Assembly (NCBI GenBank): GCA_037176725.1
Contig: JAZBRS010000049.1
Location: 34,464,001 to 34,528,000 of the forward strand
Direction: 5' to 3'
DNA: 64,000 nucleotides
Origin: Posidonia oceanica
Taxonomy: Eukaryota; Streptophyta; Magnoliopsida; Alismatales; Posidoniaceae
Position 1 is the first letter of the stretch. Every line of letters begins with the position of its first letter. The position numbers and the translations under genes are program-made. The notes below the pieces were generated by a model. That model was not told where the DNA came from, searched no databases, and worked only from the letters and a program-made list of their open reading frames with translations. This document shows positions 33,862 through 45,225 of the stretch, piece after piece.

Positions 33862-36306
33862 TGATTGGGGATATTGATAAGAGTTGCAGGGGAGAAATGT
33901 GGTTTTCAAGTTGGATATGCTAAAGGCCTATAATAGGATGGAATGATTTTTCCTTTTTCAGGTGCTTAGGCGTTTTGGGTTTTCTGAGAGGTTTATTGAC
34001 CTTGTTCGAAGATCTCTGGACAATAATTGGTTTTCTGTTATTATTAATGGAAAACAAGTGGGTTTCTTTAAGGCTACAAGGGGTTTGAAGCAAGGTGATC
34101 CTCTATCTCCTACTTTATTTATTTTGGCTCAGGAGGTTTTCAGCAGGGGTGTTAGTTCTTTGGTTCAGAGAGGATTGTGCAAAAGATTTGCTACTTCTGG
34201 AAAGGAATCAATCCTTCTCATTTGTTCTTTGCTGATGATGCCTTATTATTCTGTAGAGCTGATAGTATTTCGCTATCCAATCTCATGGGCTTTATTGCAA
34301 GGTATGAGCTCTATTCTGGTCAACGCTTGGGTAGAAGCAAATGCAATTATTATTGGCGGCATCCTTTGATTAAGAATGATATTGTTGAATATCATACTAG
34401 TTTTCCTCAAGGTTCTTGGCCTATGTATTATTTGGGGGCTCCTATTGCTCCTGGGAGATTCAAAGGATGTTTTATACGTCCTTTAGTGGAGAAAATCAGG
34501 AAGCGCATTGAGGGTTGGTGTTATAAATGTCTGAGTATGGCTGGTCGGCTAACTCTGATTAAGAATGATCTTTGCTCTATTCCCTTGCACTTATTATCTT
34601 TTTTGAAGGTTCCTGTGCATATCATTCATGATATAGATCGGCTTTTGAGAGATTTTTTGTGGGGTTACATGGATAACAGGAAGAAGTTCCATTGGGTGAG
34701 ATGGGATACTTGTACTAGGCCCTTGCATGATTTGGGGTTGGGCATTCGATGGTTTGCTGATATGCAATATCTTTTCAGGATTAAGGCTTGCTAGAAACTG
34801 CTGTTAAAAGAATCCTTGTGGAGTATGTATTGTGCTACCAAGTATAAGGTTCTTTTGGTTGGATGGGAAGCTCCTTGTCCAACATATGCCTCTCCTCATT
34901 GGAAGTCTTTGATGGAAGTTATACCTATGGTTATTGCTAATTCCCAGTGGCAGATTGATAAGGGAAATGCTTTGTTTTGGATGGATAAATGGCATGAAGA
35001 TGGGATTCTGTTTAATCTTGTTGAACATTTCACGTATTCTGATTTAGGGGTCTATATTGGGGATGTGTATCACCATGGAGATTTATTTGAAAATCAGATT
35101 GGGGGCACTGAGAATGAAGTGGTCAGTTTGTGGCATCAGTTTCAAAAGCTTCAAGTGAACTCCCAGGGCTCTGATGATAAACTTATTTGGAGGCCTACGT
35201 CTAATGGTGTGTTTTCCATCAAGAGTGCATGGTCTCTCATTTCCAACAGGAGTTCTTATGATAACAGGTGGAGATGGATCTGGTCTTCTATTATGCCAGC
35301 AAAGATGTCTCTTTTTCTTTGGAAGATTGCTTGGAATGTAGTGTCTGTTGATGAAAATATTCAAGCTAGATTTGTGTTTTTGGCGTCCAAATGCAGCTGC
35401 TGTATCAATGCTCAGACAGAGTCTCTTAACCATTTATTTTTACATGGTGATTTGGCTTCTAACATATGGAGTTTGTTCAGCCGTGTGCTTGACATGGGAA
35501 TTGGTGGGGACGTCCTGGACACTATCTCTTCTTGGCAGGATTTGGGTAGGTGGTCTTCTTACAGGCATACTTTGATTGGGATTCTTCCAAGGTTTATATG
35601 CTGGCACATCTAGAAGGAGCGATGCAAGAGGAGGTATTCCAATAGGTTCAGGAGATGGCACCTTCTGATTATGGATATTGTTGGTGAATGCAACTTTTTG
35701 CTTGGCAAAAAGAGATTTTCCTTTCTAGGTGGGCGTGTTCCTAAGTTGGAAAATGCTGGTTTTGTTGTACCAAATACTCTAAACGTCTTGTGCATACCCA
35801 TCTCATGGAGTCCTCCTTCTATTGGTTTCAAGGCTAATGTGGATGGGTCCTCTTCATTAGCTGGAGTAGGGGGAGGAGGTCTGGTTAGGGATGTGAGGGG
35901 TCATGTTATTATCACCTTCTCTTCTTTCTATGGCAGGATCACTAACAATGAGGCTGAGATTAGAGCCATTTGGGATATGCTAGTTTTATGTGAGGAGCAT
36001 GGCATTGAGCTTGCTGAGATCCAGTTGGATTCTTTGCAGGTGGTTCATATGCTGCAAAGGAAGATTTCTGTGAGCTGGAGATGCTACACTTGGTGGCAGT
36101 GTATTCTTGATAGATTTCATGTTTGCTTTTCTCACTATTATCGGGAGGGCAATTTCGCTACAGATTACCTGGCAAAGGAAGGAGGATGGCTCCGTGTTAA
36201 TCATGTTTATTCTTCTTTTTGTGATTTCCCCAGGGAGCTTAGGGGTATTTGTAACCTTGATAGGTGGGAGGTTCCTAGTTTGCGAACTAGAGGGAGTACG
36301 GATTAG
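33862..36306 (+). pseudogene. LINE ORF2 C-terminal half: RT, zf-RVT, RNase H
   Basis: RT motif A (KLDMLKAYNRM, with the catalytic Asp) is at about 33905-33940, RGLKQGDPLSPTLF at about 34078, and the FADD box (FFADDALLF) at about 34225. Downstream come the thumb (YYLGAPI, MAGRLTLIK), a zf-RVT-like region (LIWRPTSNGVFSIKSAW, LFLWKIAWN) at 35180-35470, and RNase H at about 35820-36190 with the expected acidic residues in NVDGS, NNEAE, QLDS and ATDYLA. Lesions are a frameshift near 33893, TGA 33944-33946, a frameshift near 34200, TAG 34792-34794 and TAG 35611-35613. All three stops sit where Trp is expected. From about 34200 to 36306 the frame is otherwise continuous. The endonuclease is outside the window. 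Confidence 0.87.
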
Positions 36307-36487
36307 TCTTTTTCTCCTCTTCTTTTTCCCAAGGGCATGGGTTTTGGAGAGGAGTTTTTTCTGACTAATCCTTGGACTGGTGATTGATGGGTCCTTATCC
36401 TCTTCTTGAGGTGTATCATTACTTTTGTACTCCTTTTGCTGTTCATTAATATAAAAATCATCTTTGCCCAAAAAAAAAAAAAAAAAA
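33862..36487 (+). mobile_element. LINE G (plant L1 type), 3' half with poly(A) tail
   Basis: The element is open at its left end because H interrupts the RT domain; the rest of it should lie left of the window. It carries ORF2 from RT through RNase H, a ~170-bp 3' UTR and an A-run at about 36470-36487. Satellite DNA follows directly. Presence of an RNase H domain places it with the plant L1 group that acquired one. Confidence 0.88.
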
Positions 36488-37222
36488 CAAGTAAGAGAAC
36501 TCACAAATAAAAAAAGTCAAACTTTTTAAATCTTCTAAAGCAATGTGCCTTTAAAAATTGAGTATAATTTGTCAGAAGTGTATCGAATTCGAGGAAATAC
36601 CGATGATTGATATTTATAGGTGGAAATTACGATGCACTATCAAAAAAAATACATATATTAGAAATTATAAAAATATATTTAATAAAACTCTAACTTAAAT
36701 AAAAGTCAAACTATCTCTTCCATCTAAACCCGTTTATCCTCTCGAATTTTATTAGAATGACAATAAAAGTTACCAAAATATGATCCATTGAGATTGTAGG
36801 TCAAAACGTACAAAAATAACAATCAATTAAGGAAACCAATGATATTTTAAAATATTACAAAAAATTGTCAACAAACACTTATTGTTAATCGATGAAATGG
36901 AAGAAATCTCGAAAACTTTTGTAATTTTTGTAGAAATCTTCAAAATTGTGTAAAAATGAAGTAGAGAAGTGTTGTTGGTACATAACATTGCAAAATAGAT
37001 AAATCGTTGTCTGTTAATGTCAAAAAAGTAATTAGAGAATTCAAAAATAAAAAAGTCAAACATTTTTAAAGTTCGAAAACCAGTAAGCCTTTACAAATTG
37101 AGTATAAGCTGACAAAAGTATATTGAATTCAAGGAAATATCGATAATAGCAAAATAGAGGTGGAAAATATGATACACCTATGAAAAAATTCATCTATTAT
37201 AAATGACATGTAAATGTTTAAT
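36488..37222. repeat. AT-rich satellite, first block
   Basis: About 1.4 monomers of the ~540-bp satellite described at 42690. It begins CAAGTAAGAGAAC right after the LINE G poly(A) tail, matching 43384 onward. It is interrupted at 37222 by LTR I and continues at 40494-40552. Confidence 0.85.
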
Positions 37223-37738
37223 TGTAGTAATCCTGAATTCTGATCGTCCATGCACGTTGCCAAAGCTTGCGTGCACCGATCAAAACAGGCTCACTATATG
37301 CGGCTGGATTCGAGGGAAGAAACTTGACTCGAAAACGCTGGCAAAAGAAAAGAAAAGAAATGATAAGACATAATCGGAGTCGCCACCGGGTCTATTGAAT
37401 TGGAAGACAAGGAAAATCGGGGGTAATACATGAAAAGACATGTAAAACCGGATGCAAGGAGGGGCAAAGGGATGCATTGCTAAGCTAGACTATGTTATGC
37501 CATGCTATGCTATGACTCATGCCTAGGATAAAGGAAAGGTCGATGCGAGCCAAGAGAAAGGGCATGGACTCCTGTTACGCACGGGGAAGGTGTTAGGCAC
37601 CCCCAATACGTCCGAGAGTCAGTCTTTCTTAGGCAATCTCGCACTAATGTAGGGAATTGCTAGCCTAATGCCTAAATGCCATGGATGCCTACCTGCTATG
37701 CATTGGAAATAAACGTGCTATCTATGTGCTCAGCAACG

Positions 37739-37790
37739 CTGCTAGTGTTCCGAACCGGGCGGACCCAAGTTCATGAGAACTCCTAAGCAG
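37739..37790 (-). ncRNA. LTR hairpin with covarying stems (LTR I)
   Basis: On the minus strand CTGCT and AGCAG form the outer stem where the A LTR has CTGTC/GACAG, so both sides have changed together. The inner arms GAACTTGGG and CCCGGTTC also pair, partly through G-T pairs. It is in the same place relative to the LTR end as the other copies. Confidence 0.6.
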
Positions 37791-38153
37791 TAAGCATTAT
37801 AGTCCTAATGCAGATGCAGGCGATAAAGCAAAATTGCGGGGAAACCAGGCAATGCAAACGATATGCAAGCGATAAAGCAAAGCAGGTGCGGAAAACGGTG
37901 CAAAATGCAGAAAACAATGCGAGGCACAGAAAACGAGGGGGGTGCAGAAAACTATGCAGTGGAGCGGGAAATGATGCAAAACGCGGAAAACGGGGCAAAG
38001 CACGGAAAATGAGGCAAGCGGGGTGCAAAACTAAAACAAAGGGGTGGGCAACATGCATAGGGGTTGCAGCAAGCTAGAGAAGCAATAAAACGCGGAAAAC
38101 GACGAGCGAAGCAAAATCGGAGTTTTAAAATGACTGTCAGCCATCTGCAAGCA

Positions 38154-40283
38154 TTGGACGCTGGCAACACCAGCGTCCAACGTTGGACGCTAGCATTGCT
38201 GGCGTCCAACACCTGCTGGAGGCAAACAGCATGCAATTTTTGGAAAACAGTGCATTCTAGCTACATAGATACAGTACAGATACAAAAATGCAACTAAATG
38301 GGTGCATGACATGCAGGTCTAACCTAACAGAAGATTAGAGGAGGAATCAGAGCAAGGAGCAAGCCAGAATCCAAGATCAAAGCAAGCAGGTTGTTGGATG
38401 CCTGTATACTTGGCATCCAACGTTAGACATCAGAGTGGCAGGCGTCTAACACAAGCCAGAAGACAGAGAGATGAGGAAGCATACAAAAAGCAAAAATAAA
38501 AAAGGGAACATGCATTTGGGCTACTGGAGATGAGCATGGGACAAACATGCAAACATGGGATCACAAAAGAAAACCAAAACTTACCAGTAGCAGCTTGTGC
38601 CAGGCCAGAGACACAACCAAGGTGTTGGACGCGAGCTAGCCCGACGTCCAATGTTGGACGCCAGTACCAGCAGTGTACAACGCCCTGGGAGGCACAACAC
38701 ACACAAAAAAATGCATAAAATAGCAAAATAATCCAAAGAAGTTAAAGAACAATTGAAAAGGAAGCTATACATGCATATAAAAGCAGGAGACATGCAAGCA
38801 AGGAGATCAGAACATCATGCTAGCTTTAAACAACAAGATGAGGAGCCAGGACGTTGGACGCTGAAAGCTCTAGCGTCCAACGACCAAGGCATACAGACCT
38901 ACCTGTACTAAAGGGGGAGCTCAACTCTAACCCCACCTACATGCATGCAGACTACTGAAACATATAAGAGCAAACAGGAACATGCATAGGAAGCATTCAA
39001 TCCAAGAGAACAAGATAAAAAAGGAAACATGCATAGGAATATAGGATTAAAGCTTGCAAAAGATAGGCATACAACTTGAAAAGACCTAGCAAACCTAAGC
39101 ATGGTTGCCATAGGGGCAAGGCATCTCTAGTCAAGCATGGATCACGAAATAGCATCAAAAATAGGCATGATGTAAGCATGGCAGCAAGTTATAGCTAACA
39201 GGGGTGTTGGATGCTAGGTGAACCAGCGTCCAACGTTGGACACGGCTCACCCTAGCGTCCAACGCAGGCAGATGACAGACTGACATTAGAGCATGCAAAG
39301 ATGATTCAAGCAAGCATGGAACAAGCAAATAGGCATGGCATAGCATCAGAGGACATTTAAGGAAGCATGTAACATGGATTCGCAAAAGAACAAACAATAA
39401 CAAAGCATGAAGAGCAACAGAGCAAGAGCAAGGCCAGATGGGGTGTTGGACGCCGGCCTATGCCACATCCAACGTTGGACACACCAGCTGGTGCATCCAA
39501 CACACTGAACTCTCTCTTGGTCGCGAATCGTGACCAAAAGGATTCAAAAAGGTGTAAAAATGCATGGGGACGTGCTAATAGGCATGCAAAAGCTACGGGG
39601 ATGGAGTGCTTACCGTTTGACAGCTTGGAACGGCGGCTCCACCTCGCTTGCCGGTGTTGCGGATGTGTTGGCAGCAGCTACTCTGACGAGCTCGTGCGGG
39701 CTGCTGGGAGCTCCAGAAGGGTCGGCGAACAGTCGAGAGGGAAGGTGGATGAACACTCTTGCTCTCAGAGGTGGCGAATTCTTTCTTGGCTCGGTGTGGT
39801 GAATGTGGCAAAGGCATGAAGTTTCGATTTTGTTGCAATGGCATGGGTTCAAGTGTTGGCAGGCGAAGTTGCAGGCCGAATTCTGGCAATTGCAGGTGCT
39901 GGCAGGTGCAGGTGAGTGTGAGGAACCCACGAGGATTGTCAGAGGAGGGCATGGGTGCTATCAGAAGGCCGGCGAGGTCAGGGCGGTGGTAGGCGTGGGC
40001 GGCGGAAGTCAGCAGCTGCAGTGAGGGGTTAGAGAGTGGATTAGGGGCTGATGAGGAGGGGATGGGCAGTTACTTGAGCTTGGAAGGTAGTGGATGGTGT
40101 GGAGTGGGAGAGGGGACGGGTAGTAAGTGCAGGGAGGTGGTGGAGTGGACGGGCGGTGAGCTGAAGGGGGTGGAGCAGCCGCTGCTGCAACCGAGTCGTT
40201 GGACGCCGGAGCAGAGGGCGTCTAACGTTGGATGCCAGCACAAGCCATGTCCAAGGTTGGACGCTGCCTATTCCAGCGTCCAA
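38154..40283. repeat. Seven clusters of 27-nt TTGGACGC-N11-GCGTCCAA hairpins
   Basis: Clusters are at 38154-38209, 38394-38449, 38625-38680, 38854-38880, 39207-39262, 39446-39500 and 40199-40283. They hold 2, 2, 2, 1, 2, 2 and 3 hairpins. Each hairpin has an 8-base stem and an 11-base middle, and neighbours are separated by 2 bases (AACGTT junction), giving a 29-nt pitch. In the first hairpin the stem extends to 11 bp with a 5-base loop. Sequence between clusters is unrelated. Confidence 0.85.
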
Positions 40284-40493
40284 CACACTCAGTTGGCACA
40301 AGCTACAAATGAGCTTGGGCTTGGGCCTAGAAGGGTTTAAAAAGTTGTAAAAAGCTTGGGTCAAGGCTCCTAGGGTTTGGGTAGGGTTTTAGGCTTGGAA
40401 AATGGGTTAGGAAAAGGAATGCCATTCCAAAATCCACACGAGCCAGCGAAAGAAAACAACCAACTTCCAGGCTGTTAGAATGGGGTGTCTACA

Positions 40494-40552
40494 TTAATAA
40501 AACTCTATTTTAAAAAAAAGTCAAACTTTTTTGTCAAATCGAAAGCCATCTA
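40494..40552. repeat. Satellite remnant between LTR I and H LTR
   Basis: TTAATAAAACTCTATTTT onward continues the satellite broken at 37222. It ends at the same satellite position (CCATCTA / CCGTCTA) at which the H LTR starts at both 40553 and 44172. Confidence 0.8.
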
Positions 40553-42689
40553 TGTAACGACCCCAATGTCGTTACCTCTCAACCTAGCTAACCTTTTTTT
40601 TTAATCTTATTAGCATTCATAAACTACAGAACTAAATTCTCACAAATACTATAAAGTATGAATAAAATAAACTTAAACAACTCACTTACCTAGAACCCTT
40701 GATGTGTGGCAGTGTGACTCCTCTCCTATATGCACTAGCAACTCCAGTTCCAATCCTGCACCTGCCAAAAACAAAAACAAAACATACGTGAGTGACCACT
40801 CCATAGCTCACCCAACACACACCCCACCAATGCACACAAACAGCTCGACAAACACCGTCGAGGAAACAGGCGTAACTACGCCACAAGCAACAAACATAGG
40901 CATCACTTCTGGATGCCACAACTGGACATACCTCATTGCCCACAAAGCAAACCACTAAAAACATGCATTTGAAATCATCTTTTCTCTTTTCATTTAAAAA
41001 CCATATGCATGCTCTTTTCAAAATCTTAATGCACACTTGAAATGACCACACTAGCCAAATCAAGCCTCAAAACACACAGTCTGGTCTATCACACCCCTGG
41101 TGCGGACTAGACAACCAACCGTGTCTGAATACACTCAATAGCATTCAACACACACACACACAACACAACAAACACCAATACACAAAGCCAGCGCTGAGAC
41201 ACTGCTCAGCCAAACCAATGCACCTCACTAGTGCAAGACCTACACCCCACAGGCGTGGCCACAAGCACAGCTAACCACACACAAGGAAACAAAGTGTCGT
41301 CACTCAAGCCCAAGTGAGACACCAAGCCACAAGCAGTCCATCGAGGCGCTACCACGGTGTCCCTGCACTGCTACGGTCGACCACCCTATGGGGGAGTGAA
41401 CCGTCCCGGCCAACAAGCCTCAACAGGTTCTGTCTCTTAGCAGGACACCACAGGGTATGCCCTCTAAGCACCCTAACTCAGTGCTCCAAACCCTGGGGCT
41501 CCTCACCCCCAGGCTCAGTCCACACCAAGCAGTCTTGGTACCCGGGCTAACTAGGGTATCACGTCTAGCTACTCAGAGGTCTCATACCCCTTGTGTCTGC
41601 TGCCACGATACACTATGTACAGTCAGTACCCTAGGTCCTCGGCACCCGGAAAAAGCGGAGTGTCATACCTCCAAGTTACGTCGGTACCCCCAACCCGCGG
41701 ACCTCAACCTCGGCCTCGTAAATGACAATCAAGGAGTATCATACCTCCAAGATCCGACGAACACTTACCTCAGTCTCTTGGTCTCAGGACCTCAACCTAG
41801 GCAACACGCCCGACCAACCAGGAATGTCGTCACATCCCCTGATCCCATCGACAAGCCCCACCAGCATCTTGGTCCGCCACACACAGAAAACACCGGAAAA
41901 CTCTTTCAAAAACCTTTGCCAAACCCCTACATTTTCTTTTCAAAACTCTTTTCGAAAACCATTTCGAAATCCTTAAATGACAACTCAAAATACCTCAAAA
42001 CACAGTAACAAGCACAACACAAAACCATGAGCTGAAATCACAGCTCAAAACACAGCCTCGACAGCTCCACTCTCGAGCCCAGAACCACATTGCAAAATAC
42101 CAAACAACAGGGAACAAAAGCACCTTCTGGGTATATCATTTACCCATCCGGCACCACAAAAAAGCAAAGCACTGGTCCCGAAGTCCCAACGTACTTACGA
42201 GACCACACACCCACACCAACGGCACCTAGAATACTAAGTTCTGGTACCAAGATCCAATCCTAAATTATTATGTTCCCTATTGTCCATCTAGACCAATTAG
42301 GGAAAACCTTAGCATTTCTAGGTTATTTAGTTTTTTAGTTTCCAACTCTAGCTCAAGTGGGGTCTTGCTATTCTATTTTATGCAATCCCTAACTCATCCC
42401 TAATGATTGGCTTGATTCTCATCTTGCCCTAATGTGTTTAAAAAATTCTAATCTCTTAAAGAACAAGGATTCATTTTAATTCTACAAAACTCACCATAAA
42501 ACCAAAAATCAGATTCTAAACTTCAAAAAAAAAAGCAACCTCTAATTGATCGGTTATCACCAAAATCAAACCCAACCCAAACATAATGGGCGCCTCCTGG
42601 GCACCCCTGGCATCCCTTGGGTGCCAGAAACGCCTAGAAAGTTCGCCAGTGAAGCGCACCGGCAAATCCCGGCTCCTAGTGTTGCCAGA
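40553..42689 (-). mobile_element. Second H-family LTR, 5'-truncated
   Basis: It begins TGTAACGACCCC on the plus strand and aligns with 2259-2914 plus 31512 to about 32850. It lacks the last ~900 bp found in the first copy. The right junction (CCAGAATC) runs straight into satellite without a matching duplication. No primer site lies to its left, so it is a 3' LTR remnant or a damaged solo LTR. Confidence 0.75.
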
Positions 42690-44171
42690 ATCTTATTGTT
42701 AATCGATAAAATGAAAGAATTCTCGAAAACTTTTGTAATTTTTGTGGAAATCTTCAAATTTTTGTAAAAATAAAGTAGGGAAGTATTATTGGTATATAAC
42801 AATGCAAAATAGAAAAATCATTGTTTGTTAATGTCAAAAAAGTAATTGGAGAATTCAAAAATAAAAAAGTCAAACTTTTTTAAGGTTCAAAAACCAATAA
42901 GCCTTTAGAAATTGAGTATGAGCTGACAAAAGTGTATCGAATTCAAGAAAATATCGATAATAGAAATATAGAGGTGGAAAATACGATACACCTATGAAAA
43001 GATTCATCTAATATAAATGATACGTAAATGTTTAATGAAACTCTATCTTATTAAAAAGTAAAACTTTTTTGTCAAATTGGAAACCGTCTATCATCTAGTA
43101 TTTTATTTGAATGACATCGAATGTCACCAAAACATGATTCACAGATAATATAGGTCGTAATGCATAAAAAACAACAATCAAATATGAAAACAATATATTT
43201 TTTGAAAAGTAACAAAAAACTGTTAACTAACACCTACTGTTTTTCGATAAAATGGAAGAAATCTCAAAAGATTTTGTACTTTTCGTAGAAATCTTATAAA
43301 TTACGTAAAACTCATGTAGAGATGTGTAGTTGGTATATAATAATGCAAAATAAATAAATCGTTGTATGTAATTGTCAGAAAACAAGTTAGAGAACTAAAA
43401 AATAAAAAAAGTCAAACTTTTTTAAATCTTCTAAAGCAATGTGCCTTTAAAAATTGAGTATAATTTGTCAGAAGTGTATCGAATTCGAGGAAATACCGAT
43501 GATTGATATTTATAGGTGGAAATTACGATGCACTATCAAAAAAATACATATACTAGAAATTATAAAAAAATATTTAATAAAACTCTAACTTAACAAAAAG
43601 TCAAACTATCTCTTCCATCTAAACCCATTTATCCTCTCGAATTTTATTAGAATGACAATAAAAGTTACCAAAATATGATCCATTGAGATTGTAGGTCATA
43701 ACGTACAAAAATAACAATCAATTAAGGGAACCAATGATATTTTAAAATATTACAAAAAATTTTATACAAACACTTACTGTTAATCGATAAAATGGGAGAA
43801 ATCTCGAAAACTTTTGTAATTTTCGTAGAAATCTTCAAAATTGTGTGAAAATGAAGTAGAGAAGTGTTGTTGGTATATAACATTGCAAAATAGATAAATC
43901 GTTGTTTGTTAATGTCCAAAAAGTAATTGGAGAATTCAAAAATAAAAAAGACAAAGTTTTTTAAAGTTCGAAAACAAGTAAGCATTTACAAATTGAGTAT
44001 AAGCTGACAAAAGTGTATCGAATTCAAGGAAATATCGATAATAGCAAAATAGAGGTGGAAAATATGATACACCTATGAAAAAATTCATCTATTATAAATG
44101 ACACGTAATTGTTTAATAAAACTCTATCTTAAAAAAACGTCATACTTTTTTGTCAAATCGAAAACCGTCTA
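42690..44171. repeat. AT-rich satellite, second block (~540-bp monomers)
   Basis: Landmarks CGATAAAATG recur at 42704, 43245 and 43785, a period of 540-541 bp. A phrase like AAAAGTCAAACTTTTTT recurs at about 180- and 350-bp steps, which suggests three ~180-bp subunits per monomer. Strongly AT-rich, with no open frame of interest. Length and subunit size resemble plant centromeric or pericentromeric satellites. The location is inference. Confidence 0.85.
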
Positions 44172-44382
44172 TGTAACGACTCCAATGTTGTTACCTCTCA
44201 ACCTAGCTAACATTTTTTTTAAAAAAATCTTATTAGCATTTATAAACTACAGAACTAAATTCTCACAAATACTATAAAGCATGAACAAAATAAACTTAAA
44301 CAACTCACTTACCCAGAACCCTTGATGTGTGACAGTGTGACTCCTCTCCTATATGCACTAGTAACTCCAACTCCTATCCAGC
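44172..44382 (-). mobile_element. Third H-family LTR piece, interrupted by element C
   Basis: It matches the first 211 bp of 40553-42689 and starts at the same satellite position. It stops at 44382, where the 3' LTR end of element C begins. The rest should lie beyond elements C and E, outside the window. Confidence 0.75.
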
Positions 44383-44874
44383 TGTAGCTATCCCGTCTCG
44401 TGAATCCTGGACAGACGAGGGGCCCAAGAAGAGAGAGAGGTCACTATGAGTGCGATGCGAAGAGAGAAAATAAAGATAAAGCAACAACGGAGTCGCCACC
44501 TAGTTTATTATCAGGAAGACAAGGAAAACCGAGGGACTGCAAGAAAACATGCAAATGAATGCAATGTTATACAAAATGATTGACTCGTGCCAAGGACGAG
44601 GGCAAAATGGTCACTGTGGGTCCAAAGATAGGGTAAGGACTCCTATTACGTGCGGAGAAGGAGTTAGGCACTCCCGACACGCCCGAGGAATCGATCTTTC
44701 TTGGCTATTCGCTTGCATTTGCTGGAATTTCGGCAATGATTGCCTTTAGCTGTACGCCCGTAGGCGATAGATGCCATGCCATGCTATGAGTGCCTTAATG
44801 CCTAAATGCCTAAATGCTTGGATGCCATGCATGGGAAATTAAACGTGCAGCCTATGTGCTCAGCAGTGCTTCCT

Positions 44875-44912
44875 AAGTTCTGAACTGGGCGAACCATGGT
44901 TCGTGAGAACTT
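44875..44912 (-). ncRNA. LTR hairpin (element C version)
   Basis: AAGTTCT (44875-44881) pairs with AGAACTT (44906-44912), and the palindrome CGAACCATGGTTCG lies between them. The outermost CTGTCTG arm at 44913-44919 has no partner here. Confidence 0.45.
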
Positions 44913-44980
44913 CAGACAGTAAGCATCACTGCCCTAAATGCAATGCAAGCGATAAAACAAAATGCCGATAAAACCACGCA

Positions 44981-45225
44981 ATGTAAGTGTACGACATGCA
45001 AAGAGGAAACAAGACGTCAAATAAAAAACCACACAATGCAAGTGTGAAATAAGGAAAGGGGAAAGAAAATAAAGGCGGAAAAGCCAAATAAAACCACACG
45101 ATGCAAGTGTGAAACAAGCAAAGGGGAAAGAAAACAGGGGCGGAAAACCATGTAAAACCACGCAATGCAAGTGTGAAACAAGCAAAGGGGAAAGAAAACA
45201 AGGGTGGAAAACCCTAATCTACATG
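44981..45225 (-). repeat. ~64-bp tandem repeat in the C LTR, 3-4 units
   Basis: The phrase ATGCAAGTGTGAAA recurs at 45036, 45101 and 45165, with a weaker copy at 44981. It occupies the place held by the 30-bp repeat in LTR D. Confidence 0.75.

Larger units (their letters stand above)
37223..40493 (-). mobile_element. Solo LTR I (Ogre-type, 3.3 kb)
   Basis: On the minus strand it runs from TGTAGACACCCC at 40493 to GGATTACTACA at 37223. It is flanked by TTAAT at 37218-37222 and 40494-40498, and the satellite continues exactly across the join. The R/U5-side features match the other Ogre-type LTRs: primer-site-like TGGCGACTCCG (37375-37385), conserved block (37560-37640) and hairpin (37739-37790). 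It also holds seven clusters of TTGGACGC/GCGTCCAA hairpins (38154-40283). No coding sequence is supported. Confidence 0.9.
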
